Below are positions 8,393 through 17,462 of a DNA stretch of 64,000 nucleotides, piece after piece. Below the pieces are notes generated by a model. The model searched no databases. It was not told where the DNA came from and was given only the letters and a program-made list of their open reading frames with translations. Location: positions 2,666,001-2,730,000 of the forward strand of contig NZ_CP109592.1 of the NCBI RefSeq assembly GCF_036250675.1, written 5' to 3'. Source of the DNA: Streptomyces sp. NBC_01689 (GTDB taxonomy: Bacteria; Actinomycetota; Actinomycetes; Streptomycetales; Streptomycetaceae). A program made the translations under genes and the position numbers. The first letter of the stretch is position 1. The number at the start of each line of letters is the position of its first letter.

Positions 8393-10378
8393 TCATCCGG
8401 ACGTCGGCGGCCGCATCCTGAAGTCGTAGCGTCCGGGCAGTTCCTCGTCGGTCAGCCGGGCCCACAGCACACCGATCGCCTCGGCCCCCTCCCGCAGGTC
8501 GGCGACCTCGAAGCCCGCGTCGAAGACCGCCCGGGCGGCGTGCCGGTCCCCCTCCGCGAGCAGCAGCTCCGCCTCGATCAAGCGGAACCGGCCCTGCTCG
8601 CGGGTCGTCGGGCGCAGCCGTTCCCAGACCGTCCGCGCCCGGGCCGTCCGCCCCACCGCGAGCAGCGCGGCCAGCGCCTCCCGCCCCAGAGCCGCGGTGG
8701 CCGCGGTCCAGGCCGCGCCGTCGTCCCGACGCTCCTGGCACAGGTCGTCGAAGGCCTCGGCGTACCGGTCGGCGGCCCGCTCCCGGTTGCCCGCCTGCTG
8801 GTCCGCGACGGCCAGACACCGCAGCAGCGGCCAGAGGGACGGCGCGAGTCCGAGCGCCCGCTCCCAGCTGCGCACCGCCTGCGCCCTGTCGCCCGCGTGC
8901 CACTGGGCGACGCCGAGGTGGTACTCGGTGAGCGGCCTGGCGGGCGCCGTCTCCAGCATGTCCCGCCAGTGCGGGGCGACCAGGGACTCACCCGGCGGCC
9001 CGACCCGCCGAGGCTCGGGAAAGGCACCGGTCCGCAGCAGCTCCACCCACGGCGCCTGCGCCGTGCCGAGCGTCGACTCCTCGAACGGGGTCCCGGCCAA
9101 CTTGTAGGTGGTACGTAGCACTTCGAGGGCACCCCAGCCGGACCCGGCATGCAGCACCTCGCCGGGTTCGGTGTCGGCGTGCGGGAGCCAGGCCGCGTAG
9201 GCCGCCTCCACGTCGGTCCGCGGCAGGGCGCGTTCCAGACGGCCCTCCACCTCCGCCCGCGCCGCCGCCCAGTCCGTCCCGTGCACGGTCCGCGCGCTCG
9301 CCGGGTCGGCCGTCAGCGGCCCGTAGGACTCCAGCCAGGACACCTCGTCCTCCGCGTCCAGCCGCACATGCTCCAGCTGGGTGCGGGCGAGGCCGGCCTG
9401 GATCTCGCAGTAGCCGCCGGTGCCGGGCTCGGTGAGCCACTCCTGCCAGCGCCGCCCGCCCGGGCCGGAACCCCAGACGAACAGCTTGCGTCCGCGCAGC
9501 ACGTCGGTGGACGTCTGCACGAGCCCCGCACCCGTGTCGTCGAGCGCCGCGATCCAGCGGCGCTGCCCGTCGGGCACTTCGTAGAAGTAGTCGGCGGGGA
9601 AGCCGGAGCGCGGCGGATAGGTGCGGTCGACGCCCTCGTGCTCCGGTACCGGGACCCGGCTCAGCCGCCGCTCGTAGCCGAAGTGCCAGGCCTCGTCCGC
9701 CGGGGCCAGCACCCGGCGCTCCTCGGGGACGGCGATGTTGGACCACCAGTACAGGGGGGCGGGCCGCTCGTGCGGATTGCGGACACGGACGCCGACATGC
9801 AGGAAGTCGGAGCCGTCCGGCAGCCACAGGTCGACCTGGAAGGGCAGGTCGCGCAGCCGCTCCCACTCCCACAGCCGGAGCATCTCGCCGCCGTCGGGGG
9901 CCGGGACCCGGGCCGCGTGCACCGGGGCGCAGGAGAGCGTGGTGTGACCGGTCGCGCCGATGTTCCACTCGATGCCGCCGGAGAACCAGGCACCGTTGAG
10001 GGCGAAGCAGGCGGGCTGGAACACCGGGTTGCGGTAGAGGAGTTCACGCCCGGAGGGCTTGTGGAAGAGGGAGGCGACACGGCCCCCGCGCGACGGCAGC
10101 ACGGTGACCCGCAGCCGGTCGTTCTCGATCACGATCGTGTCGGTCGCGCGGGGCGTGCGGTGCCGGCCGTAGCCGTCCCGGACCCGCTCCGGCAGGACGT
10201 CGCGCAGGGGTTCGTAGCCGATCTGCCGGGCCATGTCGGGAGGGAGTCCCTCGCGGTCACGGTCGTCGATGCGGTGCGTCTCGTCGAGCGGCCGCAGCGG
10301 CGGCAGGGGGTTGCTGGGCCCCAACTCCGCCGACGGCAGGGTCAGTACGTCACGTCGGATCGTCGTCACGACGACCAT
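8393..10378 (-). CDS. DUF5107 carbohydrate-binding-like protein with C-terminal TPR repeats
   Basis: A cytoplasmic protein of 661 residues without a signal peptide. Residues about 75-380 form a beta-rich domain of the galactose-mutarotase type, with signatures TVLPSRGGRVASLFHKPSG, NPVFQPACFALNGAWFSGG, YWWSNIAVPE and FVWGSGPGGRRWQEWLT. Such domains in the DUF5107 family sit in proteins thought to handle sugars. Residues about 460-640 are TPR-like helical repeats (YHLGVAQWHAGDRAQAVRSWERAL, ADRYAEAFDDL). The exact substrate is unknown. It is a single gene divergent from its right-hand intergenic region; no glycoside hydrolase or sugar transporter is adjacent. Confidence 0.8.
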   Translation of the reverse strand: MVVVTTIRRDVLTLPSAELGPSNPLPPLRPLDETHRIDDRDREGLPPDMARQIGYEPLRDVLPERVRDGYGRHRTPRATDTIVIENDRLRVTVLPSRGGRVASLFHKPSGRELLYRNPVFQPACFALNGAWFSGGIEWNIGATGHTTLSCAPVHAARVPAPDGGEMLRLWEWERLRDLPFQVDLWLPDGSDFLHVGVRVRNPHERPAPLYWWSNIAVPEERRVLAPADEAWHFGYERRLSRVPVPEHEGVDRTYPPRSGFPADYFYEVPDGQRRWIAALDDTGAGLVQTSTDVLRGRKLFVWGSGPGGRRWQEWLTEPGTGGYCEIQAGLARTQLEHVRLDAEDEVSWLESYGPLTADPASARTVHGTDWAAARAEVEGRLERALPRTDVEAAYAAWLPHADTEPGEVLHAGSGWGALEVLRTTYKLAGTPFEESTLGTAQAPWVELLRTGAFPEPRRVGPPGESLVAPHWRDMLETAPARPLTEYHLGVAQWHAGDRAQAVRSWERALGLAPSLWPLLRCLAVADQQAGNRERAADRYAEAFDDLCQERRDDGAAWTAATAALGREALAALLAVGRTARARTVWERLRPTTREQGRFRLIEAELLLAEGDRHAARAVFDAGFEVADLREGAEAIGVLWARLTDEELPGRYDFRMRPPTSG

Positions 10379-10515
10379 GGAACAGCGGCGACGCCCACCT
10401 GACCAGGGGTTCCGCTCGTCAGGATACGGTCAGGATTGCGCAAAGCCGGACAGGTCGCGCGCCCCGGGGCACCGGCGGGTCCATGGTGGCCGGGGAGCCG
10501 ACCGGGGCGCGCGGG

Positions 10516-11067
10516 TCACGGGGAGGCGGTCATCTCCGCGGTGATCGCCCAGCGTTCGTGGTCGCGCCAGGCCCCGTCGATGTGGATGAAGTCCGGCGAG
10601 AAGCCCTCCAGCCGGAACCCGCAGCGCCGCGCGAGCGCGATGGAGGCGGCGTTGCCGGGCTGGACGTTGATCTCCAGCCGGTGCAGCCCCATCGTCGTGA
10701 AGGCGTACCGGACCACGAGCCCGAGTCCCTCGGACATGAGCCCCCGCCCCGCGGCGTGCGCGAAGGCGCCGTACCCGAGCGCACCGCTCAGAAAGCCGCC
10801 CTCGACGATGTTGTTGATGTTGATGAATCCGCCGATGGCGCCGCCGTCCCGTTCGCAGACCAGGAAACCGGCCTTCGTGGGGTCCTTGATGAGGCGTCCC
10901 GCGTACGCCGCGTAGGCGTCGGGGGTTCCCGGCGGGAAGAGCCAGGGCTGGTGCAGGGCCTTGCTCTCACGGACCCGCGCGGTGAACTCGGCGGCGTCCT
11001 CGTACGTGAAGGGCCGTATGCCCGCGCGGGGGCCCTGGGCAAGATAGGGGGAGTCGTTCTCAGGCAT
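10516..11067 (-). CDS. GNAT acetyltransferase, RimJ/RimL type
   Basis: A protein of 183 residues. The opening GIRPFTYEDAAEFTARVRESK, the central LSGALGYGAFAHAAGRGLMSEGL (acetyl-CoA loop) and LHRLEINVQPGNAASIALARRCGF match ribosomal-protein-type N-acetyltransferases (RimJ/RimL). The acceptor cannot be told from sequence. The start at 11067 has no ribosome-binding site, but a TACTGT box sits 6 bases upstream, so the mRNA is probably leaderless. Confidence 0.88.
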   Translation of the reverse strand: MPENDSPYLAQGPRAGIRPFTYEDAAEFTARVRESKALHQPWLFPPGTPDAYAAYAGRLIKDPTKAGFLVCERDGGAIGGFININNIVEGGFLSGALGYGAFAHAAGRGLMSEGLGLVVRYAFTTMGLHRLEINVQPGNAASIALARRCGFRLEGFSPDFIHIDGAWRDHERWAITAEMTASP

Positions 11068-11073
11068 CCGGCC

Positions 11074-11079
11074 ACAGTA
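11074..11079 (-). promoter_or_regulatory. -10 box of a leaderless promoter (GNAT gene)
   Basis: On the minus strand TACTGT ends 6 bases before the ATG at 11067. No Shine-Dalgarno sequence is visible. Confidence 0.45.
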
Positions 11080-11117
11080 CGCCGCCGCGGCTCTGCGGCT
11101 CCGGGGTCTCCACGGTC

Positions 11118-11366
11118 TCACGGCCGTCGCCTCGTGGAGTACGCCCCGCACAGCGCGCCGATGGCCCCGGTGCCCAGCAGCGCCATCCACAGCGGCGTGG
11201 TCACCTCCGGTACCAGCAGCCGGATCTTCGTGCTCCGGGTGTTCTCGAAGACGAAGACCAGGGCGAGCAGGACCAGCGCCATGACGGTGGACCTGCCCGG
11301 TGTCATCAGCCCGGCGCGGCTCTTCGCGCCGCTCGTGCCGGAGGCGTCGGGGGTCTTCGGACTCAT
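11118..11366 (-). CDS. LapA-domain (DUF1049-like) small membrane protein
   Basis: A protein of 82 residues with a short polar N-terminus and two membrane helices, VMALVLLALVFVFENT and LWMALLGTGAIGALCGAYS. The sequence FENTRSTKIRLLVPEVTTPLWM between them is the LapA-domain signature (N-T-x-x-V/I-x-x-x-hydrophobic). Related small proteins in actinobacteria have no settled function. The ATG at 11366 was chosen over an upstream in-frame extension that is Arg/Pro-rich. It follows the peptidase operon on the same strand with a gap of 109 bases and could be co-transcribed. Confidence 0.72.
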   Translation of the reverse strand: MSPKTPDASGTSGAKSRAGLMTPGRSTVMALVLLALVFVFENTRSTKIRLLVPEVTTPLWMALLGTGAIGALCGAYSTRRRP

Positions 11367-11475
11367 GCGTCCAGCATGGGTCGCGGGCCGGCGGCCCGCT
11401 CGGTGGAGCGTTCCTCCGGGTGACCGCCGGGACACCCGGCCCTCCGGACGGCCGACGCGACGTTGCGGAAACGAC

Positions 11476-12402
11476 CTAGGCCAGCGCCGGTTCGTCCAGG
11501 GTCAGGGTCCCCGCGTCCGCGTCCAGCTCCGCGCCGACGCCGAACGGGACGGTGAGGGCCCCTTCGCAGTGACCGAATCCGAAGTGCTCGACGACCGGCA
11601 CCCCGAGACCGCCCAGCCGGTCCGCGAAGACGGCCCGCAGCCCCTCGTACGGGCCGCAGTCCACCCAGGAACCGAGCGCGATCCCGGCGACCGGGCCGAG
11701 CCATCCGGCCCGCAGGAGCTGGGTGAGGATCCGGTCCAGCCGGTAGGCCTCCTCGCCGATGTCCTCGATGAGCAGCAGCCCGCCCCGGGCCGAGGCACGG
11801 GCGTGCGGGGTGCCGAGGTCGGCGGCCAGCAGGCTGACGCAGCCGCCGAGGGTGACGCCCCGGGCCCGCCCCGGCACCAGCACGCCGCCCGTGCCCGCCG
11901 TGAGGGTGCGCACGGTCTCCGGCTCGAAGAGCGTCGCGCGCAGATGCTCCTGCGTCCGCGCGTTCTTCAGGAAGTCGACGGCCGCGACCATCGGTCCGTG
12001 CAGGGTGGCCAGCCCGGCGCGGGTCGCGAACGCCTCGTGCAGTGCGGTGATGTCGCTGAAGCCGAGGAACACCTTGGGGCCCGCCGCGCGGATCGCGTCC
12101 CAGTCGAGCAGGTCGACCATGCGCTGCGCGCCGTAGCCGCCGCGGGCGCAGAACACCGCGGCCACCTCCGGGTCGCACCAGGCCGCCTGGAAGTCGGCGG
12201 CCCGGTCGGCGTCGGCGCCCGCGAGGTAGTTGAACTCGGTGTGGCGGTCGAGCACATGGGGGGCCACCACCGGATCGAGGTCCCAGCCGCGCAGCAGGTC
12301 GAGACCCGCCTCCAGCCGCTCCTCGGGCACCGGACCGCTCGGCGAGACGACGGCAACGCGGGCCCCGGGGGCCAGCCGGGCGGGACGGGTCAGGGACTTC
12401 AC
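11476..12402 (-). CDS. S66 family LD-carboxypeptidase (LdcA/MccF type)
   Basis: A protein of 308 residues. The Ser nucleophile lies in FLGFSDITALH, the Glu in LLIEDIGEEAYRLDRIL and the His in VEHFGFGHCEG, so the S66 Ser-Glu-His triad is complete. ARGGYGAQRMVDLLD is another family signature. S66 enzymes cut an L-amino acid from a D-residue, as in murein tetrapeptides, or inactivate peptide-nucleotide antibiotics. The GTG start at 12402 overlaps the stop of the upstream S9 peptidase (GTGA), so the two are translationally coupled. It is the last gene of the four-peptidase operon. The context (with the M55 D-aminopeptidase) favours breakdown of D-amino-acid-containing peptides such as cell-wall fragments. 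Confidence 0.9.
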   Translation of the reverse strand: MKSLTRPARLAPGARVAVVSPSGPVPEERLEAGLDLLRGWDLDPVVAPHVLDRHTEFNYLAGADADRAADFQAAWCDPEVAAVFCARGGYGAQRMVDLLDWDAIRAAGPKVFLGFSDITALHEAFATRAGLATLHGPMVAAVDFLKNARTQEHLRATLFEPETVRTLTAGTGGVLVPGRARGVTLGGCVSLLAADLGTPHARASARGGLLLIEDIGEEAYRLDRILTQLLRAGWLGPVAGIALGSWVDCGPYEGLRAVFADRLGGLGVPVVEHFGFGHCEGALTVPFGVGAELDADAGTLTLDEPALA

Positions 12403-14357
12403 TTGAGGAGCTCCAGAGTGGGAATGCCGGGCGGGTTCAGACCGAATACCTGTGCGTACAGGGAGAGTTCGGCCTGCAGGGCGCGCACCATGGTCTCCGC
12501 GCGGCGGAATCCGTGCCCCTCGCCCTCGAAGGCGATGTAGGCGTGCGGGACGTTTCGCCCCGCCATCCTGGACAGGAACCGTTCGCACTGCGCGGGCGGA
12601 CAGATGGGGTCGTCGAGCCCTTGCAGGAGCAGGAAGGGCGCGGTGATCCGGTCGGCGTGCTCGGCGGGTGAACGCTCCACGTAGCGGCCGGGCACCTCGG
12701 CGAGCGGGCCGATCAGCGACTCCAGGTACTGGGACTCGAAGTCGTGGGTCTCCCCCGATCCCCAGCTGGTGAGGTCGAGGATCGGGTACAGGATCGTGCC
12801 GCAGGCGTAGACGTCGGTGGTGGTGAGGGACGCGGCGCTGGTCCAGCCGCCCGCGCTGCCGCCGCGAATGGCGAGCCGCCGCCGGTCCGCGGTGCCCTCC
12901 TCCGCGAGGGCGGCGGCGACGGCCGCGCAGTCCTCGACGTCGACGACGCCCCACTGTTCACGCAGCCGGTTGCGGTACTCCCGGCCGTGTCCCGCCGATC
13001 CGCCGTAGTTGACCTCGGCGACACCGATGCCGCGCGAGGTGAAGTAGGCGATCTCCAGGTCGAGGACGAGGGGGGCCCGGCCGGTGGGGCCGCCGTGCGC
13101 CCAGACGACGTAGGGCGGCAGTTCGTCGCCGGGGGCCACGTGGTCGGGGTGGTGGGGCGGGTAGACGTGGGCGTGGATCTCGCGGCCGGCGGGGCCGGTG
13201 AAGGTGCGGATCTGCGGCTCCGGGTAGTACGCGGGGTCCACCGGGTCGTCGTGGGTGGCGCCGACCACCCGGGCGCGGCCGGTGCGGAAGTCCAGTTCTA
13301 CGACCTCGTAGGCGCTGCGCGGGCTCGCCCCGACGCCCAGGACGCGGCTGCCGTGCACCGCGAGGGTCGGTGTGAACTCGGTCCAGGGACCGGCCGCGTC
13401 GACGACCTCGCCGGTCTCCGGGTCGAGTATGCCGAGCCGGGTGGCGCCCCGTCCGTGCACGACGGCGACGAGGCCGCTCGGCAGCGGCGCGAACCAGCGG
13501 TAGCCGATCTTCCACAGCGGGCCGCCGAACTCCTCCTCCCGGGTGCAGACGGGGGTCTCCCGTCCGAGCCGGTACAGATTCCACCAGCCGGTGCGGTCCC
13601 CCGCGTAGAGCAGTGTGCCGTCGGCGGCCCAGTCCGCCTGGGCGATCGACTCGTCGGGGCCGCCCGCCACCACGCGCGAGTCGTGCAGGGTGCCGTCCCC
13701 GGTGACGTCCGCGAGGACGAGTTCCGTGCCGTCCCAGGGCATCCGCGGGTGGTCCCAGGCGAGCCAGGCCGCCTGCCGCCCGTCCGGCGACAGCCGTGGT
13801 CCGGTGACGAACCGGTGCCGCGCGTCGGTGAGTTCACGCACGGCCCGCCGGTCCTGCGCGGCCGACCCGTCGAGCGGCACCGCGGCGGCGACCCGGCGCA
13901 CGTCGGTCGGGCCCTCGCCGGTGAACTCCTCCATCACGCACCACACTTCACCCCGGTCGGAGTGCAACTGCGGGTCCACCCAGCGCAGTCCGCCGCCGAT
14001 GCGGGACACGGGCGTGAGGGGGCGGGGCTCGGCGCCCGGCTCGTAGGCGTACAGCCGCTGGTCGGCGAAGTTCACGAACACCACGAACGGTCCGCCGGGG
14101 CGCGTCTCCCCCGCCCAGGGCTGTCCGCCGTACTCGATGACGCGGCTGCGGACGTTCCACGGGGCGGGCAGGACCGACTCCTGTGTGCCGTCGGCGTGCC
14201 GCCGGACGAGAGTGCGCCGGCCTCCCTCGGTGGGCCGGGGTTCGGTCCACCACGCCTCGTCGCCGACGAACCCGGCGAACTCGGGGTGCCCGTCGTGTGC
14301 CGCGGCGAGCGCCGCGTCGATGGGCGAGGGCCATGATCCGTATGACAGTGTCCGCAT
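12399..14357 (-). CDS. S9 prolyl-oligopeptidase-family serine peptidase
   Basis: A protein of 652 residues. Residues about 30-390 form a beta-propeller-like region with repeated 'LSPDGRQAAWLAWDHP' and 'WAADGTLLYAGDRTGWWNL' blades. Residues about 400-652 form the alpha/beta-hydrolase domain, with the nucleophile in IRGGSAGGWTSA, the Asp in LLLQGLDDPICP and the His in EGEGHGFRRAE. It has no signal peptide, so it acts in the cytoplasm on short peptides (acylaminoacyl or dipeptidyl type). The ATG at 14357 follows GAGGGGG and lies 11 bases after the stop of the M20 gene. Its stop overlaps the S66 start. Confidence 0.93.
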   Translation of the reverse strand: MRTLSYGSWPSPIDAALAAAHDGHPEFAGFVGDEAWWTEPRPTEGGRRTLVRRHADGTQESVLPAPWNVRSRVIEYGGQPWAGETRPGGPFVVFVNFADQRLYAYEPGAEPRPLTPVSRIGGGLRWVDPQLHSDRGEVWCVMEEFTGEGPTDVRRVAAAVPLDGSAAQDRRAVRELTDARHRFVTGPRLSPDGRQAAWLAWDHPRMPWDGTELVLADVTGDGTLHDSRVVAGGPDESIAQADWAADGTLLYAGDRTGWWNLYRLGRETPVCTREEEFGGPLWKIGYRWFAPLPSGLVAVVHGRGATRLGILDPETGEVVDAAGPWTEFTPTLAVHGSRVLGVGASPRSAYEVVELDFRTGRARVVGATHDDPVDPAYYPEPQIRTFTGPAGREIHAHVYPPHHPDHVAPGDELPPYVVWAHGGPTGRAPLVLDLEIAYFTSRGIGVAEVNYGGSAGHGREYRNRLREQWGVVDVEDCAAVAAALAEEGTADRRRLAIRGGSAGGWTSAASLTTTDVYACGTILYPILDLTSWGSGETHDFESQYLESLIGPLAEVPGRYVERSPAEHADRITAPFLLLQGLDDPICPPAQCERFLSRMAGRNVPHAYIAFEGEGHGFRRAETMVRALQAELSLYAQVFGLNPPGIPTLELLK

Positions 14358-14368
14358 TTCCGTCCCCC

Positions 14369-15682
14369 TCAGGCCGTACGCAGGAAGCGGTCGAGAACGC
14401 GGACGCCGAAGTGCAGAGCCTCGACGGGGACGCGTTCGTCGACACCGTGGAAGAGCGCCTGGTAGTCGAAGCCCTCGGGCAGCTTCAGCGGCGCGAATCC
14501 GTAGCCGGTGATGCCGAGGCGTGAGAACTGCTTGGCGTCCGTGCCGCCCGACATGCAGTACGGCACGACGTGCCCCCCGGGCGCGAACTCCTCGACCGCC
14601 GCCCGCATCCGCCGGTACGTCACCGAGTCGACCGGCGCCTGCAGGGCGACCTCGCGATGGTGGAACTCCCACTCCACGTCCGGTCCGGTGAGCTGGTCGA
14701 GGGTGGCCCTGAACTCGTCCTCGGTGCCGGGGAGATGACGGCCGTCCACGTAGGCGACCGCTTCCCCGGGAATCACGTTGACCTTGTAACCGGCGCTGAG
14801 CATGGTCGGGTTGGCGCTGTTGCGCACGGTGGCCTCGACGAGGGCGGCCGCGGGGCCGAGCTTGCGCAGCAGTTCGTCCACGTCCCGCAGGTCGTCGAGG
14901 TCCGCGTCGATCCCGTACAGCGCGGCCAGTTCGGCGAGCGCGGCCCGGACGGTCGGGGTGAGCCGGACGGGCCACTCGTGCGCGCCGATCCTCGCGATCG
15001 CGGCGGCCAGATGGGTCACGGCGTTGTTCCGGTTCACCTTGGAGCCGTGGCCGGCCCGCCCGCGCGCCGTGAGCTTGAGCCACCCGGTGCCGCGCTCCCC
15101 CGCCCCGATCGGGTACAGCTCACGGCCGCTGCCGTCGTGGAAGGTGAACGCCCCCGACTCGCTGATGCCCTCCGTGCAGCCTTCGAAGAGCTCCGGGTGG
15201 TGGTCGGCGAGGAACCCGGACCCGTCCTCGGCGCTCGCCTCCTCGTCGGCGGTGAAGGCGATCACGAGGTCGCGCCGGGGCCGCACACCGAGGCGCTTCC
15301 AGCCCCGCAGGACCGCGAGGATCATCGCGTCCATGTTCTTCATGTCGACCGCGCCGCGCCCCCAGACGACGTCGTCGCGGATCTCCCCGGAGAACGGGTG
15401 CACGCTCCAGTCCTCGGCCTGTGCGGGCACGACGTCGAGATGACCGTGGACGAGCATCGCGTCGGCGGAGGGGTCGGTGCCCTCGATGCGCGCGACGACG
15501 TTCGTGCGGCCCCTGGTCCGTTCCAGCAGGACGGGTTCGACACCGGTCTCGGCCAGCAGCGCGGCGGCGTACTCGGCGGCCGGCCGCTCCTGGCAGTCGC
15601 CGCCGCCCCGGTTCGTGGTGTCGATGCGGATGAGGTCGGAGGTGAACCGTACGACCTCGTCCAGTGCCTGTTCGTCAGCCAT
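14369..15682 (-). CDS. M20-family zinc peptidase (dipeptidase)
   Basis: A protein of 437 residues. The metal-binding motifs of the M20 family are present: MLVHGHLDVVP (His and catalytic Asp), WGRGAVDMKN (bridging Asp), FTADEEASAEDG (catalytic Glu and metal Glu), and a C-terminal His in ALFHGVDERVP. The lid (dimerisation) domain is at about 190-330. Members hydrolyse dipeptides or N-acyl amino acids, and here the substrate is open. The start ATG at 15682 lies inside the end of the M55 gene (8-base overlap), which shows tight coupling. The gene is second in the four-peptidase operon. Confidence 0.93.
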   Translation of the reverse strand: MADEQALDEVVRFTSDLIRIDTTNRGGGDCQERPAAEYAAALLAETGVEPVLLERTRGRTNVVARIEGTDPSADAMLVHGHLDVVPAQAEDWSVHPFSGEIRDDVVWGRGAVDMKNMDAMILAVLRGWKRLGVRPRRDLVIAFTADEEASAEDGSGFLADHHPELFEGCTEGISESGAFTFHDGSGRELYPIGAGERGTGWLKLTARGRAGHGSKVNRNNAVTHLAAAIARIGAHEWPVRLTPTVRAALAELAALYGIDADLDDLRDVDELLRKLGPAAALVEATVRNSANPTMLSAGYKVNVIPGEAVAYVDGRHLPGTEDEFRATLDQLTGPDVEWEFHHREVALQAPVDSVTYRRMRAAVEEFAPGGHVVPYCMSGGTDAKQFSRLGITGYGFAPLKLPEGFDYQALFHGVDERVPVEALHFGVRVLDRFLRTA

Positions 15683-16508
15683 ACTGCTCCTCCACCGCGG
15701 CCGAGACGATCGTGGTGACCGCCTTGAAGGTGCGGATTCCCTCGTACATGGTGTCGCTGGTGTAGGCCACTCTCCGCTCACCGGTGCGTTCCACACCCGG
15801 TACGACGGTGGCCGCCATCGACAGGTGCTCCGCGTCGAACTCCAGCGCCACCGTGCAGGGTCCGCCCGCCACCGGTTCGTACCGGACGGCGAGCCCGGCC
15901 GCCTCCTTGGCCGCGGCCCGGATGTCGGCGGCGGTCCTGGACGGCGTCCGGCACACCGCCGCGTACCGCGAGACGTGGTCCTTGACGGCGACCTTGAGCG
16001 CCTCCGGCGCGTAGCCGAGCGCGTCCTCGCAGGCCAGGTCGTCGCCCGTGACGAGGACGACGGGTACGCCGTACTCGGCGACGACCCGCGCGTTGAGCAG
16101 TCCCTCACTGGCGCGTACGCCGTCCACCCACACCCCGGTGATCGAGTTGGCGAGGTAGGTGTGGGCGAGGACGCCCTCCATGCCGGCGCCCGTGTGGTAG
16201 CCGACGAACGCGATCCCGTCCACGTCGCCGTGCTGCACGCCCTCCACCATGGACAGCGACTTGTGCCGGCCGGTGAGCATCTCGGCTCTCTCGTCGAGCC
16301 GTTCCAGCAGCAGATTGCGCATGGACCAGTGCGCCTCGTTGATCAGCACCTCGTCCGCGCCGCCGTCGAGGAAGCCGAGCACGGCGGCGTTCACGTCCGA
16401 GGTGAACATCGAGCGGCACCGCTCCCATTGCGGCGTCCCCGGCAGCACGTCGGCCGGCCAGGTCACCCCGGTGGCGCCCTCCATGTCGGCGCTGATGAGG
16501 ATCTTCAC
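15675..16508 (-). CDS. M55-family D-aminopeptidase (DppA type)
   Basis: A protein of 277 residues. The N-terminus KILISADMEGATGV carries the DxE metal ligands of M55. Other family positions are LINEAHWSMRNLL (the usual NDxH reads NEAH, a conservative change), GYHTGAGMEGVL, and LLNARVVAEYGVPVVLVTGDD. DppA removes N-terminal D-amino acids from peptides such as D-Ala-D-Ala and forms a decameric barrel. The GTG at 16508 was chosen because GAGGGT lies 8 bases upstream and the family starts with 'MKIxISxDmEG'. It is the first gene of a four-peptidase operon with overlapping or near-overlapping junctions. Confidence 0.9.
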   Translation of the reverse strand: MKILISADMEGATGVTWPADVLPGTPQWERCRSMFTSDVNAAVLGFLDGGADEVLINEAHWSMRNLLLERLDERAEMLTGRHKSLSMVEGVQHGDVDGIAFVGYHTGAGMEGVLAHTYLANSITGVWVDGVRASEGLLNARVVAEYGVPVVLVTGDDLACEDALGYAPEALKVAVKDHVSRYAAVCRTPSRTAADIRAAAKEAAGLAVRYEPVAGGPCTVALEFDAEHLSMAATVVPGVERTGERRVAYTSDTMYEGIRTFKAVTTIVSAAVEEQYG

Positions 16509-16871
16509 GACACACCCTCTTCGCACAGGTCAGCGGCTCTCTTCATGTCGGGCCACGCTACGCGGCGACGCGGCGCCGGGCCAGGAGGCCATGCGTGGAC
16601 ACAGCCGCCCGAACCGGTCCCGTCGCCCGCCGCGCGACCGTCCGGCGCTCAGGGTTTCACGGCGACCGCGCCGAGCCGCGGGAGGGGGTACGCCGCGGCG
16701 GACCCGGGCCGCCACCGGGAGCGGGCGACGCCACCGGGGTCGGCGTCCGCGGTGGGATGGGCGGGACGACCGCCCGGGGGCAGCGGGGCGCCGTCCGGCG
16801 ATCACGGTGTCCGCGGTTCGGCACGGCGTACGGGAACGGCGGGATCGGTCCTCGTGGCGGGAACGGCGGGA
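16509..16871. other. gene-free region upstream of the peptidase operon
   Basis: These 363 bases lie between the hypothetical gene at 16872 and the M55 start. They are GC-rich, hold no convincing gene, and should contain the promoter of the peptidase operon. I see no clear -10/-35 pair or strong hairpin. Confidence 0.4.
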
Positions 16872-17132
16872 TCAGTCCTCGTAGACGGTCAGGACGACGC
16901 CGTCCAGCTCGATGCGGCGCGGTGTCCCGCCCTCCCCGCGCGCCAGGGCGTCCAGACAGCGCCGGAAGAGCTTCAGTTCCTGCTCGCTGAGGACGGCGGC
17001 GGCGAGGTCGAGGAGCTCCGCGAGCGCGGTCTCGGTCAGTATGTCGGGCAGTTCGCCCGAGAGCAGGACCACGGACTCGCCGGTACTGCCCCGGACCACG
17101 GCGGTGGTGGGTCCTCCGTGCACGAAGAGCAC
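16872..17132 (-). CDS. small protein of unknown function
   Basis: A soluble protein of 86 residues starting with GTG at 17132, behind an excellent AGGGGG ribosome-binding site. It has a beta-strand-rich start (LFVHGGPTTAVVRGSTGESVVLLSG), a helical middle (ALAELLDLAAAVLSEQELKLFRRCLDALA) and a strand at the end (RIELDGVVLTVYED). There is no membrane helix, signal or known motif. I do not recognise the family. It lies alone between the peptidase operon and the HTH regulator, all on the minus strand. Confidence 0.65.
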   Translation of the reverse strand: MLFVHGGPTTAVVRGSTGESVVLLSGELPDILTETALAELLDLAAAVLSEQELKLFRRCLDALARGEGGTPRRIELDGVVLTVYED

Positions 17133-17462
17133 ATGTCCCCCTGGGTGACACAGGGGTCGTGCGACTCACGTGCCCCGAGCAGAATGAGAGACTAGCTGTG
17201 GATCTTGGCGGTTTCGGCGGTTCTGGATTCTTTTACCGCGATCGCCGAAAAGGGGAACCGCCGCCGGGGTTCGCGCGTCTATGCCCCTCACCCTCGGCCG
17301 GCCCCGGAGTCGAGAGGCCGCCGGAGCCGCCCGGCCCCCGCATCGCCGCCCCTCGCCCGCACCGGTACAGGACCCGGCACCGGCGCACCGAAGGTGCCCG
17401 GCCGGCCCGACGTGACTCCGGTCTGCGCCTCCCCGTCCGCGCCGGAGGCCCGGCGCCGCCCC
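17133..17462. other. gene-free region containing an AT-richer island
   Basis: These 330 bases lie downstream of the HTH regulator. The part at about 17170-17260 is clearly poorer in GC than its surroundings (GGATTCTTTTACCGCG, GAATGAGAGACTAGC). It carries an echoing GGCGGTTT/GGCGGTTC motif, and it probably holds the promoter of the small gene at 16872-17132. The rest is GC-rich without a visible gene. Confidence 0.4.
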
